A DNA stretch of 64,000 nucleotides, from contig CM034533.1 of NCBI GenBank assembly GCA_020002185.1, positions 51,305,081 through 51,369,080 of the forward strand, in the 5' to 3' direction. Positions within the stretch are counted from its first letter, which is position 1; each line of letters begins with the position of its first letter. The position numbers and the translations under genes were made by a program. This DNA is from Paraescarpia echinospica. Lineage: Eukaryota; Annelida; Polychaeta; Sabellida; Siboglinidae. Positions 37,471 through 49,797 of this stretch are shown in pieces. Under the pieces are notes generated by a model. That model was not told the origin of the DNA. It did no database searches and saw only the letters and a program-made list of their open reading frames with translations.

Positions 37471-38299
37471 AGCGACTGTGACACTGACAGTCGCCAGCGA
37501 GACCCGCTTGCCTTCGACCCGCGCCGACGATTGTCTTGTGTCGATTGATGGTATCAATGCTTCTACTACCGGGAATTGTGTTGGCACTATATCGTTTTTC
37601 AACGATATCCGAGCATTACGATAACCAAGTGTTGCCAACTTCTTCGGGCTGTATTTCGTCGGCTTGAACATCGGTCACTTGATTTTTGCGAGGCATTTCT
37701 TCAATAAAACGGAACCGGAAAAATGGTGTGTTCTTCTATTTCTAAAAGAGTCAACATTACAACAAAATACCGCACAATAACCCATCCTGTTGCTCGCTTT
37801 CCACAGCCACTACCGCTGTCATCTTACAGTGAATGAATGGAAGATAGCTGGCGTCCCTCATCTGTGACGTCACATCCAAAGACCGTATATCAATACAAGA
37901 CGGTGCAGCGCGCGCTTTCTACATTGGTCGAGGACAGTACGTAAGCAGTTCGTCCGCCATTCTGGAGTTGCGCCAAGCCAGACCATACGCGTGCAGAAAA
38001 TGCAGTTCTTTGCATTACCATTGTCCAACATTTTCAACGATAACCTAAATATTTTAATTATATAACAAGTGGTACAGCCTGACGATTATTCTGATGAAAC
38101 ACGACGAAGTTCAGTTGGCTCAATAAATAATTGCAACGTTTCTATGTGATTTTTTTTTATACAAATTTCATTATTTTGAATTGTGATAGGCAAAATACTT
38201 CAAGGATTACTTTAATATTTTTTATTTTATATGACGCATCACAGCTTGGTGATTATTCTGATGAAATGAGGTCCCTGAACAAATGCGCTAACATCGCGC
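37471..38299. other. Possible CpG-type promoter region
   Basis: No gene recognised with confidence. A TGACGTCA (about 37865) and GC-rich text with GTCCGCCATT (about 37950) suggest a promoter. A minus-strand ATG at 37696 starts a short frame (MPRKNQVTDVQADEIQ) that could be a first exon. Confidence 0.3.
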
Positions 38300-38335
38300 G
38301 CTGCGGTCCCGTAGGCGCATGCGCTTGCCTCCCGA
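38300..38335 (+). promoter_or_regulatory. NRF1-like site before a candidate first exon
   Basis: GGCGCATGCGCTTG around 38313 matches the palindromic NRF1 consensus GCGCATGCGC and sits about 20 bases before ATGGCGGAC. Confidence 0.4.
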
Positions 38336-38464
38336 ATGGCGGACAAAAACCTTCAGTGTAGACTGCCATTTTCTCGCACAGTGACGCCTCCTGTCCAAAT
38401 AGAGGCTCCTTGGTCACATTTACGCTTCCCGAAAAGCGCGCCAAAATACGCATATTCGAAAAAG
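38336..38464 (+). CDS. Candidate first coding exon of an unknown host gene
   Basis: ATG in a GAATGGCGG context begins a 43-codon frame (MADKNLQCRLPFSRTVTPPV...) ending AAAAAG before GTCAGT, a fair splice donor. A GC-rich, NRF1-like promoter precedes it. No downstream exon could be linked and no family is recognised. Confidence 0.3.
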
Positions 38465-38868
38465 GTCAGTTGCACGGTGTATAATGTGGTATTACTAATT
38501 TATAGATGTTTGGGGATTGTTTTGGCTTGGTGGATATGGAAATATATAGCAAGATGTAATTTAACGTCAATTCACGATATTGGGGTTTTTAGTTCCTTTA
38601 AGGTTGAATGGTGTTCAGATATCTGTGAAAGTCAGTTGGTGCAGCTTGTAGTGCAGGTTTTAGTGGTGCGTCAAATGTGGTAACGGGTACTCATGTTTGT
38701 CTTCTCTTGCTTTCGGCTTCCACCGATGTCTAGCCTCGGCGAAACCGTTGCCATGTGGGTAGGCTCTTGAGTCAAAGGCTAAGGGAGTAAACCCACTCAG
38801 AAAATCTGGTTTGGGATCCACAGGCGGTTTGTGTACTTCCTTCCCACATTCGGGCACTCCCTGCAACC

Positions 38869-39070
38869 AGGGTTGGGGCGAGTACCCAACTAAAATACTC
38901 CAGTAACGAGTACGAGTACTGTGATATGTACGAGTACGAGTACGAGTAACGAGTACTTCATCCGAGAGAGTACTCGAGTAACGAGTACGAGTACTTCTGA
39001 AAGTACTCGTACGATTACTTTTGAAAGCACTCGTATGGGTACTTTTGAAAGTACTCGAGCACAAGTACTT
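38869..39070. repeat. GAGTAC-rich subterminal repeat, possible hAT end
   Basis: CAACCAGGGTTGGGG (about 38869) is followed by at least ten GAGTAC/GTACTC words. This is the layout of some hAT elements, which have a CAGxGTTGGG-type terminus and subterminal arrays bound by transposase. No transposase is seen nearby. Confidence 0.45.
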
Positions 39071-39399
39071 AATATAATTTTCGCTGCGCAGTCACGCATT
39101 CTGCCCAAAAGATTATTCACTTAAGTGGTTCGTGTGTGACCGTTTATCAGTTTCGCGCAGTGTTTACATTTCACTCTGATGCTGCCCTCAGAACCACGAG
39201 GAACCTAAAATGTACTCAGTATGTATGCCATACTCGACATACTGGCAAAGAACTCTGCTTGCATATAGTGATCGAGAAAGGTGTTGCTCTGTCTGTGTCA
39301 CATAAGACACTGGCAATCTGACCTAGTCACTGAACTGACCTACACCTGAGCATTCCACCTGGGTCCCCATTCCACCTAACCATATTTCATTCACTCATG

Positions 39400-42300
39400 C
39401 AGCCTTGAGCCTGTTGACAATGTGATTGTAAGATAAGAAGTGTCTTAGCTATAAATCTTCTATCTTCGATTCACAAGGGCAAACCAGGAAGACGTTTTCT
39501 TATTGATCTGGCATTAGCTGCTTCATTCTTTCAACTGAGAGGACACTCTGCCTGCTTGTGTTCGACTCAAGGACAAGTAACAACACGGGAGATGGTAGTA
39601 ACCGGTTATAAGCCTAACGCTCGATTGCCATAGAACATGGTGCCAGGGATCACCTCTGACAGTGGGAAACACTTTTGTCTCATGGTTAGTATCCGTCAGC
39701 TCCATCCAAATTGAATGGGGGATTCAATTTGATGTAACCCGCCACAGTCTGAAGGCCTATATGGGTGTTCAGACCTAATATCAGTCTGCAACCCTCACAC
39801 CTGCAAAACGACAACGAAAACTGTGCTTCGGCACGTGGAATGTACGGAAAATGTCCTCAGGAATGTCCCCGGATTACGTTTCCATTAGCGATCTAAACAA
39901 GAGTGCTGTAATCGGCCGATAATTAGCCAAGAGGTCAGTTGATATTGCAGCACAGCAAGAAACAAGACTACTCGAGACAGGCTCCATCAGAGAGTCTAAA
40001 TACACAATATACGGTCACGCAAATCAGTTGGCTCTAACTATCAACATGGAATTGGACTTCCTCTTAAGAATACCTTGTGCAGCAAGTTAGAGGGGCCACA
40101 CGCAATCTCTGATCGTATTATGACAGCACGCCTTTCTCTGGAGAAAGGTCATGCCACAGTTATCTCTGCCTATGCACCCACTTCGATAGCACAGTCAGAC
40201 GTTAAAGATACCTTCTATGCGGCACTCGCACAAGTAGTTTAGTATCTGCCTACTTCGGACAAGCTAATAGTACTTGGACATTTCAAAGCTCGAGTGGGTA
40301 ATAACAAAGATTCCTGGCCTGACGCTATAGGTGCTTTTTTGCATGGGGAAAATAAATGATATTGGTCAACATCTCCTGGAGCTTAGTGCTAAATTCCAAC
40401 TATGCGTCGCTAACACCTACACACAATGTAAGGCTCATCACAAGGTATCCTGGGTGCACCCCAGAACCAAGGCATGGATTCAACTAGACCTTGTTCTGGT
40501 TCGACGATGCAACCTGGACGATGTCACCAACACTAGATTATACCACAGTGCAGATTGCGACACGGATCATAGTCTTGTCATCTCAAATATGAAACTGTCG
40601 CAGAAGTCCTACCACACTGGAAAGAAACATGGTCAACCAAGGGTTGTTATAACCAAAACTTGTATCCAGCAACTGAAAACGGATTACAACGCAACACCCA
40701 GAAACCAAATCGATCAACTAGATGAAGACGGGAATGCAAATGGTTATTGGTGGCTTCTCAAACACACCATTCACTAATCAGCCTAGGCATAAGCTGTTGT
40801 CATAACTCAGACTGGTTCACAGCTAGTCTTGGCACTATGAAACATACAATTGAAGCAAAAAGCAAAGCACTCCTGGAATACAAAAGCAGACCAATGAGAC
40901 CACCAGACCTTGCTACTGGGCTTCCCGAAGTCTTGCTCAAAGAAAAGCCAGGCAAGCGATTGACCAATACTACATTGGCCTAAGTGAGGATATCGAGACA
41001 GCGGCAAACACTGGGAAACCTAAAACTATGTATGCGGGCATAAAACAGCTATAGATCCCACAATAAGGAAAACTGCACATCTCAAATCGAAAGATGGTGT
41101 CACACTATCAAAAAGAGATGACCAAATGAATCGCTGGATTGAATACTTCTCCGACCTGTATAGCACGGAAAGACAATATTCGGTGTGTACAATTGACAAA
41201 GTCCCTTCTATGGAGATAATGGATGAACTTCATAACGAACCACAGTTCACAGAGATAGAGGCAGTTATTGCCAGATTGTCAACTAATAAAGCCTCTGGTC
41301 GAGATGCAATTCCTGCAGAGCTGATAAAGGCAGTCAGGCATTGTTATCACCATTCTACAGCCTTATCCTGAAGTGCTGGCGGGAACGCTCAATTCCACAT
41401 GAAATGAGGGATTCAAATATAATCATACTGTACAAAAACAAGGGTGACAGAGGCTACTGCAATAACGACAGAGGCATATCTCTGCTCAGTGTTGTAGGGA
41501 AACTATAATTGCACGTATCATCCTCACACGTCTACAAATTTGGCAGAATGGGTGTACCCCGATTCACAGTTCACCCAAATTAAGATTCAAATATGTGGTC
41601 AAGAGATATATAAAAGACTAGAGCATCGACCCTCTACGCTGGCAGACTTTTGCTGAAAGCAGAGTCATCTGGCGAGCCTGTCTGACTGGTGGTTCAGCAA
41701 ATGACATCGAAGCACACCAGATAAACCAGGAATTCAAGCATGCGAGACGTCATGTCAGAAATCCAAGTTAACCTACCTGATGCAGCTACAACAAGCTCTC
41801 AAGACAGCAGCTGGCCTCTACTACTATCTATGAAAACGTGCAATACTGGTATAGTTACTTTGGAATATTTATATTAACCCTAAATCAAAAATTATATTGC
41901 ACATGACATAATTTCCAGATTTTTCCTTCCTTTTTTCCTGTAATTCAATATCCGCCCAACATCCTGGCAGCATCATAAATTGTAGTTGAATTGTTTTACA
42001 GTATAGTAGTGTGGGTATTCATGGCAGGGTTTGTATACATGTCACTCTTAAAAATTCCTGCTTCAAAGCATATTTTTTGTATGTAGAATGTATGTATTAT
42101 ATACAACCCCAAGTTCTCGCAAAGCGTTCAATATACAAAAACCAATATAATACTTGTGTTCATGTGTGAAGGTATACAGCTTCGCGTAGCAGTGCAAGGC
42201 CTTACTTGTTCTCAATGACATGTTCTCTTTTGTTGTTGGTTACAGAGAACAGCAGTTGTCCACCCTCCATCACATTGTTGGCTGGACAGGGAATGTGACA

Positions 42301-44224
42301 TTACACAAATGTGCACACGCTGCAGTCGTGGAGGGCGAGGTGACAATAATAGCAAAGCTCCTCTGCATTCTCCACCAGGCAGCCATCACTGCACGGCACC
42401 TTCTGCGAGCTCTTCCCCAGCTCACCAAATACTGCCAAACTGGACAGAATGTACAAAGGTACATCAGGAGTCACATGTTGCAATAGGAACTTTGTGGTGA
42501 CCATTGATCCGAGTCATTCTAATAACAGCACCTCTACCATCTTGCGGCATGGCAGTCGTTAGAGCATGAGACTCTCAATTGTGACTATGTGGGCACATAT
42601 ACACTTGTTACTATTTTGAAACTTGGACAGTTTAGCACCATCTATCTGGCAATGATGGATATGTGTGTATGAATAGTCTGCGTGGTAACTGCCGAATGCA
42701 AAAGCAGCCACCTACCCATGCTAATGGAATGGGTGGCCGATGTGTTCACTGGAACTGTCAAGTTGCCAGAAATTGCAGTACCAGCATGGTCACACTCACT
42801 GGGGCAGACATATGGTCATGCACCAAAACAGACCAAACACGATATTCTAGCGACAAACGTCAGTCGAATTGTAAATAGTCAATGCAACAAGGATGTATTG
42901 AGGGACTGGCGGTTTGCCTTTGGAATGTTGTATATATATGTCATACTCATTCACAAAATTGGTTCCCCTCCCCATCACATACAATCCTATTGTTTTCGGT
43001 AAGGTGTCTAGTGGATCGTGTATAAAAAAATTCAGTCCTGAAGTGCTGAATTATATCCCTCATGCTGCTCCCCATCAACTTCATCACCATTCTGATACTT
43101 CTTCACGACAAGATGACTGCAACCTTCCTCTTTAATGGGACTGAAACAGAACTTTTCACCATCCGTACAGGGGTGAAGCAAGGATGCGTTATCGCACCGA
43201 CCCTCTTCACTATCAACCTATGTGCCATACTCTTTCTCGTTCGTGACCGCCTTCCACGTGGCGTTGAACTTCACTACCGGCGTGATGGAAAACTTTTCAA
43301 CTAGATACTTCTCAAGGCCAACACAAAAGTGATGAAGACTGCCGTCATAGACGTTCAATATGCTGATGATTGTGGCATTATTGCTCACTCATCGGGGAAG
43401 CTTCAGACAAGCCTAGATCTCCTTACATAAACCTATAAAAGTCTAAGACTTTTCATCAACATCAGAAAAACCAACGTACTGCAGGCAACAATGAAGGACC
43501 TTCCCGAAAACAAAATATCTGGAACAATCCTAGAAGTTGTTGAACATTTCCCGTACTTAGGGAGTCATCTATTTCAGAAGGCCACCATCGAAGCAGAAAT
43601 TCAGCATCATATATGCTGTGCCAGCACATCCTTCAGGAAACTGCGCAACCGACTCTTCGATTACCACAACCTCAGGAAAGAGACTAAGGTGATGGTCTAC
43701 AAAGCCGTTTGTGTTACCACTCTACAATACGGGAGCGAGGCCTAAGTCGCATATAGTTGTCATCTAAAGACCATAGAGAAATTCCACCAACGTTGCCCCA
43801 GGAAGATTATTTGCATCCAATGGGAAGATTGATCAATGAGGCGAAGACAACCAGTATTGAAGCAATGATAACGCAGAACCAGCTCCGCTGGACTGGCCAC
43901 TGTGTTGGAATGTCAGACAGCCTCCTTCCCCGACAAGTATTGTTCTCACAACTAACGCATGGTTCGAGAACACGTGGTGGCCAGAGAAAACGTCTCAAAG
44001 ACAATGCAAAATATTACATGAATAAAGACCAGATTGACATCAACAATTGGGAGGACAAGGCTGCGGACCGTCTACTTTGTCGACGTAACATCCACCAGGC
44101 AACGGCCCAATTTGAGACAGACCGCCTGCGTCACGAGGCGGAGAAACGGCACCTACACGTCGCCGTCCCACCTGGAACCTCCTGCCCACACTGCAACACG
44201 AGGGACCGCTGATGATGATGGTGA
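39400..44224 (+). mobile_element. APE-type LINE with a foreign segment replacing part of the RT
   Basis: The leader starts at about 39400. Endonuclease text follows from 39825 (RKLCFGTWNVRKMSSGM, VDIAAQQETRLLETGS, SAYAPTSIAQSDVKDTFYAA, then 40345-40700 with QLDLVLVRRCNLDD and YHSADCDTDHSL). Then come the linker (40747-41000), RT text (IARLSTNKASGRDAIPAELI, RGISLLSVVGKL), GVKQGCVIAPTLF (43170), YADD (about 43360), PYLGSHLFQKA (43550) and the C-terminus to 44212 (NQLRWTGHCVGMSDSLLPRQ, CPHCNTRD). It ends in a TGATGATGATGG tail. Stops and frameshifts are frequent. Text of about 1.4 kb at 41600-43015 does not belong to the LINE. Confidence 0.85.
41600..43015. other. Unidentified segment inside the LINE
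   Basis: It replaces the RT motif A region. A degenerate tRNA-SINE-like head (TCGTTAGAGCATGAGACTCT) is near 42550-42600. On the minus strand, 42500-42280 reads a cysteine-rich peptide (CSDGCLVENAEELCYYCHLA, then HDCSVC) that could be zinc-binding. I cannot name the source element. Confidence 0.4.
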
Positions 44225-44400
44225 TGGTTAAGCTGGCAGGGAAGACTGGCAGGGATGGATGGAACGAAGGACATGTACTTATTCATTACTCTAATAATTG
44301 ACGAGGGAACAAATGAATCTTGACTGCGATTCAGTTTACAGTGAGGGAGTTGAGAGCGGCGGCCGGAAGGAAGCAGTCTGTAGCATGTAAACAGGGGATG
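44225..44400 (-). mobile_element. LINE 3'-end fragment
   Basis: The minus strand reads CYRLLPSGRRSQLPHCKLNR then SQDSFVPSSIIRVMN, a clear LINE C-terminal block. It is the best-preserved relative of the fragments in copies A and B. Confidence 0.65.
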
Positions 44401-44814
44401 GATAAATAAGGCATTAATAAATATACACATCTAATCTACCAGTGTAAATTGGTGACACGGGTCAATATTTGTTAAAGTGTAAACAAACTATGTCATCAAC
44501 ATTTTTAACACACTGAATATACATATATATGTGTTTACATTATATGTATTTCCACATTTGTTTGTGTTATGATTGGATGTTTGTCTTTTGTAAATTTTTA
44601 CATGCAAAGAAAAAACATGACTAAATTCCAGTTTGCAGGGTAATTGGTGGATATGGACAATTTGTGTACTACAGATATTATACAATGACATGTAGGCTAA
44701 ATGTGTTCACTTGTCTGCATTTGTTTTACGCATACGCTTGCCTGCACCCAGATTAATCAACAGTCAACAAACCGACGTTGACAACGTCACCAGTCATCGA
44801 CGGCTCTAGTACAA

Positions 44815-45775
44815 GAGCTAGCAAGGTTTATTTACATTTTATTTGCGAAAGGTCTGAGGGTGATTTCTGGGGTAAAGTTACTATAGAATCCGAGTATCTA
44901 TTTCTTAAACAATTCTACTTGGAAGATTTATCAGAATTTGCATCCTACGTGGGGCACCCTCTAAGCACACCTAAGTTGTTTCACGTCGCGTCGCATTCAA
45001 CAGTTTCAATTTTATGAGTAAAAATCGCGTGTAGCAACCACCGAAACATATAAATGAGGTATCAGAAAAAAGGTGATACATGCTGGATCTGCAGGTATGC
45101 TTGAATTAGTTCTATCCACAACATATCATGACATACGAAGCTGTATGTAACTGTTCCCAAATTGCGCACAAGATGATGTTCGAAAAAAGACAAATCAATG
45201 TCCTTCCGTTTATGTGGCTAGACCATGGATGCAATTACTGGTCGAAGTCGCACATCATTAAAAAGCTGTCTTATTCTGCTGACAATTGTAAGCAATTAAT
45301 TTTCATTGTGATCTGACATAAAGGAGCCAAGAAAATGTTAACAAAAGGGATGGTAACCGCTAAAACACGAAAAAGTGAAAATTGACACAACTTTCGTCTA
45401 CCAATTTGACTGTCTACATATCGAAACATCAATCGCGATGTTACCAATGATTATTATCATGTTCTTATTTAATTGTTCCACTAATATGAAGTGTTTTAGC
45501 GGTAGTAATAGTAATATTCACGAATCGCGCAGAACAGTGTTGTGTGCAACAACCCAACTTTTGCAGTTCAATCTCAAGCCGACAAGGACACAAATGGTCC
45601 ACGCAAGTACAAATGCGTCTACATATTATGCGCAACTATTTAGTATAGTAGAAACGTAGTTTTGTAACCTAATACTTCAACCTTTCAGAAATACACATAT
45701 AACAAGAACAACGAGTTTAAAATGTACGCTGACGAGGTATGCTACATTTTGAAAAAAGTAGTCCTAAAGTTGTAT
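44815..45775. repeat. ~950-bp repeat unit, copy 1
   Basis: Matches 46378-47338 in direct orientation over its whole length, with clear divergence. It contains a plus-strand frame starting MTYEAVCNCSQIAHKMMFEK (45128). The origin is unknown. Confidence 0.75.
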
Positions 45776-45959
45776 GTATGTACACAGCCGAGGAACTTTA
45801 GGCCTGATGTTCTATCTAGGTACGCTCTACTCCTTAGAACAACTTGTTCACATAGTTTGCTTGATATAGTTCATACCACAACAACGGACGTTCATCCAGT
45901 GAATGATGAGAAATGTGTAACCAGTGCGTTTAGTTAACGCCAACATGTTTTTTTCTCAA

Positions 45960-46377
45960 CCAATCAGCCATTTATTTTTGCCACAGTAAGCTTTCACATT
46001 TGGCTATTTTCCCCTTCAATGCTGTACTATCTGGGCTGAAGAGATAAGCTGTGAAGGACGAGCTAAACGCCTTTCCTTCCTATACATATCCCAACTCTCT
46101 CTTGAATGTCCTACACGCATCCGTCCCGACGTGTGCTCGAAGTGAATATCCGTCTCCGAACAATTGTCCTCGCTTACCGTTCCACCCATGTTTATATACA
46201 AACATATCTCTCTGTTTCAGTTCTTTCCCTTCCAGCTGTATACCGAGGACTTTGTTCTTCGGCTACACCCAATGTGTTGCCTTCTATTCGACTCTTATTA
46301 TCAGTCGACTGTCGAAGTCTGTGGAACATCTTCTTCCGCTGTCCAATGAGGCACTATCTTTTAGTCTAAGAGCCAGG
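45960..46377 (-). repeat. Dispersed repeat with conserved minus-strand frame (second copy)
   Basis: Relative of 24185-24520. It lies exactly between the two ~950-bp units, so it may be part of the same larger element. Confidence 0.5.
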
Positions 46378-47338
46378 AGGGTTTTATTTACATTTTAGTA
46401 TTTGCCAAAAGGTATGAGTGTGGTTCCTAGGATAAAATTCCCACATAAGCCGAATATGCATTTCTTACAAAATTCTACTTGGAAGAGTTCTCAGAATTTG
46501 CATCGGGAATGGGGCATCCTCAAATCACACCTAAGTTGTTTGCGTCGCGTCAACAGTTTCAATATTATGAGTAAAAGATAGCACGTATCCACCACCAATA
46601 CATATAAATGAGGCACAAAACGAGATATACTTATTCTGCAGGAGGGCTTGGGGTAGTTTATTCGAAAAATCTCATGACCTATGAAGTTGTATGTGTCCAT
46701 ACCCAAATTGCGCACAATAAGACGTTCGAAAAAAGCAAATCAATGCCTCTCTATTTATGTGACAACAACATGAATGCAATTGTTGGTCCAAGTGACCAAG
46801 CAATGAAAAAGTAGTCTTACTTTGCTAACTTACCGAACCAATTTTATGTTGGTCTGATATTATGGAGCCGAGAAATTATGTTTAACGGAAGGGGTTGTAA
46901 CCGCGAAAAAGGAGAAAAGTGAAAAATGACACAACGTTCGTGTACCAATTTGACTGCCTACACATCGAAATATCAATCGCCATGTTACCAATCATTAGTA
47001 TTATGTTCTTATTTAATTGTTCCACCAATGTGAAGTGTCCACCGATAATAATAAGAATATTTACGACTACCTACCGCGTATAAGCGCAGAACATTGGCGT
47101 CAGTGTTGCGTGCAACAGCACAACGTTTGCGGCTCATTTTCAAGTCGGCACGAACATAGATATTCACGTAAGTACAAATGCGCCTACATTTCGTGCACAA
47201 GCATTTATTGTTGTGGAAAAGTAGTTTTGTAATCTGATATATCAACCTTTCATGAAATACGTACATGGCAAGAACGATGTGCCTAATATGTACGCCAACA
47301 ACGTAGGCGATATTTTGAAAAGACTGTAAGCCTAAATT
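46378..47338. repeat. ~950-bp repeat unit, copy 2
   Basis: Direct partner of 44815-45775. The corresponding frame here starts MTYEVVCVHTQIAHNKTFEK (46674). Confidence 0.75.
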
Positions 47339-47339
47339 T

Positions 47340-47400
47340 GCTTCAAACGTCTTCTCGTGCGCAATTTGAGGATGGTCACATACAGCTTTGTAGGTCATAA
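47340..47400 (-). repeat. Inverted fragment of the same unit
   Basis: The minus strand reads MTYKAVCDHPQIAHEKTFEA, homologous to the MTYE.VC frames of both direct units but inverted, immediately after copy 2. Confidence 0.7.
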
Positions 47401-47451
47401 TATTATGTCGATAAAACTAATTGATGCATTCATGAAAAATAAGCATGTAAC

Positions 47452-47697
47452 ATGCTTTCACATGTTACCTCATTTAGTGGCAAGAAACTACGCGGCACCA
47501 ACGTTTATGTAAACGAACATTTGACGGCAAAGCAAGCGAACCTCGCGAAAACCGCCCGTCTACTGAGAAAGCAAGGCAAAATCCAGTCAACGTGGACGAG
47601 AAATTGCAAGATCTTCGTGAAAGCGAACGGTCCTGCGGACAGTGCCAAGATTCGACTCGTTAAGTGCATGGACGATTTCCGCGACTTTGATGTCTGA
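47452..47697 (+). pseudogene. LINE ORF1 C-terminal piece
   Basis: GTNVYVNEHLTAKQANLAKT and ARLLRKQGKIQSTWTRN match the baculovirus-FP-like C-terminal domain common in LINE ORF1 proteins, which bind the element RNA. The N-terminal part is missing. Confidence 0.7.
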
Positions 47698-47985
47698 CTC
47701 CACCGACGAAATGAACTTTACGTCTACGACTATGTGGTTTTTGTTGTTGTTGTGCAACTTCTATACTAGTTTTGCACACTGCGTGACTCTGTCTTTGGTG
47801 TCTGATTCCACCGAAATTAACTCTACGACCCGGCTGTTTTTGTTGATGTCCATCCACTGTATTACAGTTGTACACTGTGTGTTTGTTCTTATTGATAACA
47901 ATGGTCAAAACTGTATATTACTTTATTATAGCAAACATTGCTTTGCTGTTTCTATTTCATTTAATACCTACTATCTACCATTTAC

Positions 47986-49797
47986 ATGGCTAACACCGTG
48001 AAAGAAAATTACTCACTCTCAAATTGTGATGACATGGATAACATATTTGAAACCTACAAATATACTGAACACAGCAGGTGTCATTTTGAAAAGGATGTCG
48101 ACCCTGAAAATAATTATTACAACAACATATCAACATCTTGTAAATATTATACAGAACAACAATTCAATAATGAGGTAAACATAAATTATGATGGTGGTCT
48201 GTCTTTGGTACATTTTAATGCTAGAAGTCTGAGTACTAGCTTCAGCGATATACAAGATCTTCTCAAATCACTTAATGTAAAGTGTGATATTATAGCAATA
48301 AGCGAAACGTGGCTGAGCAAGGACTCATCTCCTTTATATACGTTTAATGATTATGATGCTTTTCATGTTGTTAGAGACAACAGAAAAGGTGGAGGTGTGG
48401 TGATTTATGTTAACAAGAAGCTAAATGGGCGATTATGCGAAAAAGTCATTAATAGTTGATAACTTACTAGAATGTGTTACTGTTGAATGTGAAATTAACC
48501 GACACAAAACTGCACTGATCAGTTGTGTATATAGGTGCCCTGGGTCTAACATGGTTTCATTTAATGACAATATTGAACAATTGTTTAGTCGTATACGTTG
48601 CACCAAAACCATATATGTATGTGGTGATTTCAATATAGATTTGTTTAAATGTGATAGTCATAGTGGAACCAAGCTATTTGTAGATCTTATGTACAGTCTT
48701 GGTCTATACCCTTTAATTAATAGACCTAGCAGAATTACTACTACCTCTGCAACCCTTATAGACAACATTTTTACTTCTGAACTTGAGTGCAAGATTGATA
48801 GTGGTCTATTAGTAAATTATATCAGTGATCATCTTCCTGTATTTGCACTGTGCCATTGTACTGTAAAACGTAACGTGAACGAACATTCTAACAAGTGTAT
48901 TCGTCATCTTAGCGAAGAAAACATCAATGCATTGAAGTGTAACTTAATGCAAAATTCTTGGCATACTGTTATCGGTAGTAAAAATGCAAATATAGCATAT
49001 GACAACTTTCTTCATGATTTTACACAAATGTACAACAAACATTGTCCTGTGTCAACTGTACGACCTAAAGTATTAACAATTAGTTTTTACAAACCGTGGT
49101 TTACTAAAGGACTCAGAAACGCATGTATCAAAAAAAATCATTTGTATAAAGCATTTCTGTCATCCAGATCAATTATCTCGGAAACTAGATATAAATCGTA
49201 TAAAAATAAATTAACAGGTATTCTCAGATCCACTAAGAAACAATATTATAGCAGTTTACTCGCACAGAAGAAAAATGACATTGCTGGCACCTGGAAAGTA
49301 CTTAAAACTGTAATGGGAACACCTCGCTTAGGAAATCACTACCCAGATCAGTTTGTTATTGATGACATAACCATTAGTAATAAGGAATATGTAGCGAACC
49401 TGTTTAACAATTATTTTACTAATATCGGTCCGGAGCTGTCAAAGGATATAACGGCACCAACAAATGTTTCTATTTATGACTACCTAGAAAACAGAAACAG
49501 TAACAATTTATTTCTAACTCCAGTTAATGAAGATGAAGTTATCCGAGCTGTGAACAATTGAGAAAGTAAAACATCCACAGATTGCGAAGACATAAGTATG
49601 CATTTGGTCAAAGAAGTTATTAACTCCATTGCAAAACCTATCACTTATATTTGTAATCTATCTTTCACTTCTGGAGTATTCCCGGAGAAAATTAAAATAG
49701 CAAAGGTTATCCCACTCTTTAAATCTGGGGATAAGTATATGTGCACTAATTATAGGCCTATTTCACTATTACCACAATTCTCAAAAATATTAGAAAA
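47986..49797 (+). pseudogene. LINE ORF2, nearly intact, interrupted by the gap
   Basis: The endonuclease begins near 48190 (VHFNARSLSTSFSDIQDLLK, IIAISETWLSKDSS, GGGVVIYVNKK). A frameshift at about 48445 moves the frame, which then continues CVYRCPGSNMVSFN, VCGDFNIDLF, ISDHLPVFAL and, in the linker, KPWFTKGLRNACIKKNHLYK. A TGA at 49559-49561 lies just before the RT block KTSTDCEDISM...FKSGDKYMCTNYRPISLLP, which ends at the N run. The rest of the RT is presumably inside the gap. Confidence 0.85.

Larger units (their letters stand above)
47440..49797 (+). mobile_element. Two-ORF LINE running into the assembly gap
   Basis: An ORF1 C-terminal piece, a short spacer and a long ORF2 in the same orientation. 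It is truncated on the right by the N run. Only one frameshift and one stop are seen in 1.8 kb of ORF2, so it is the youngest-looking LINE in the window. Confidence 0.85.

Noticed and set aside
44131..44430. A 99-residue minus-strand protein with a His run
   Set aside because: It is a LINE C-terminal remnant joined to the antisense of another LINE tail (GATGAT repeats give the His run).
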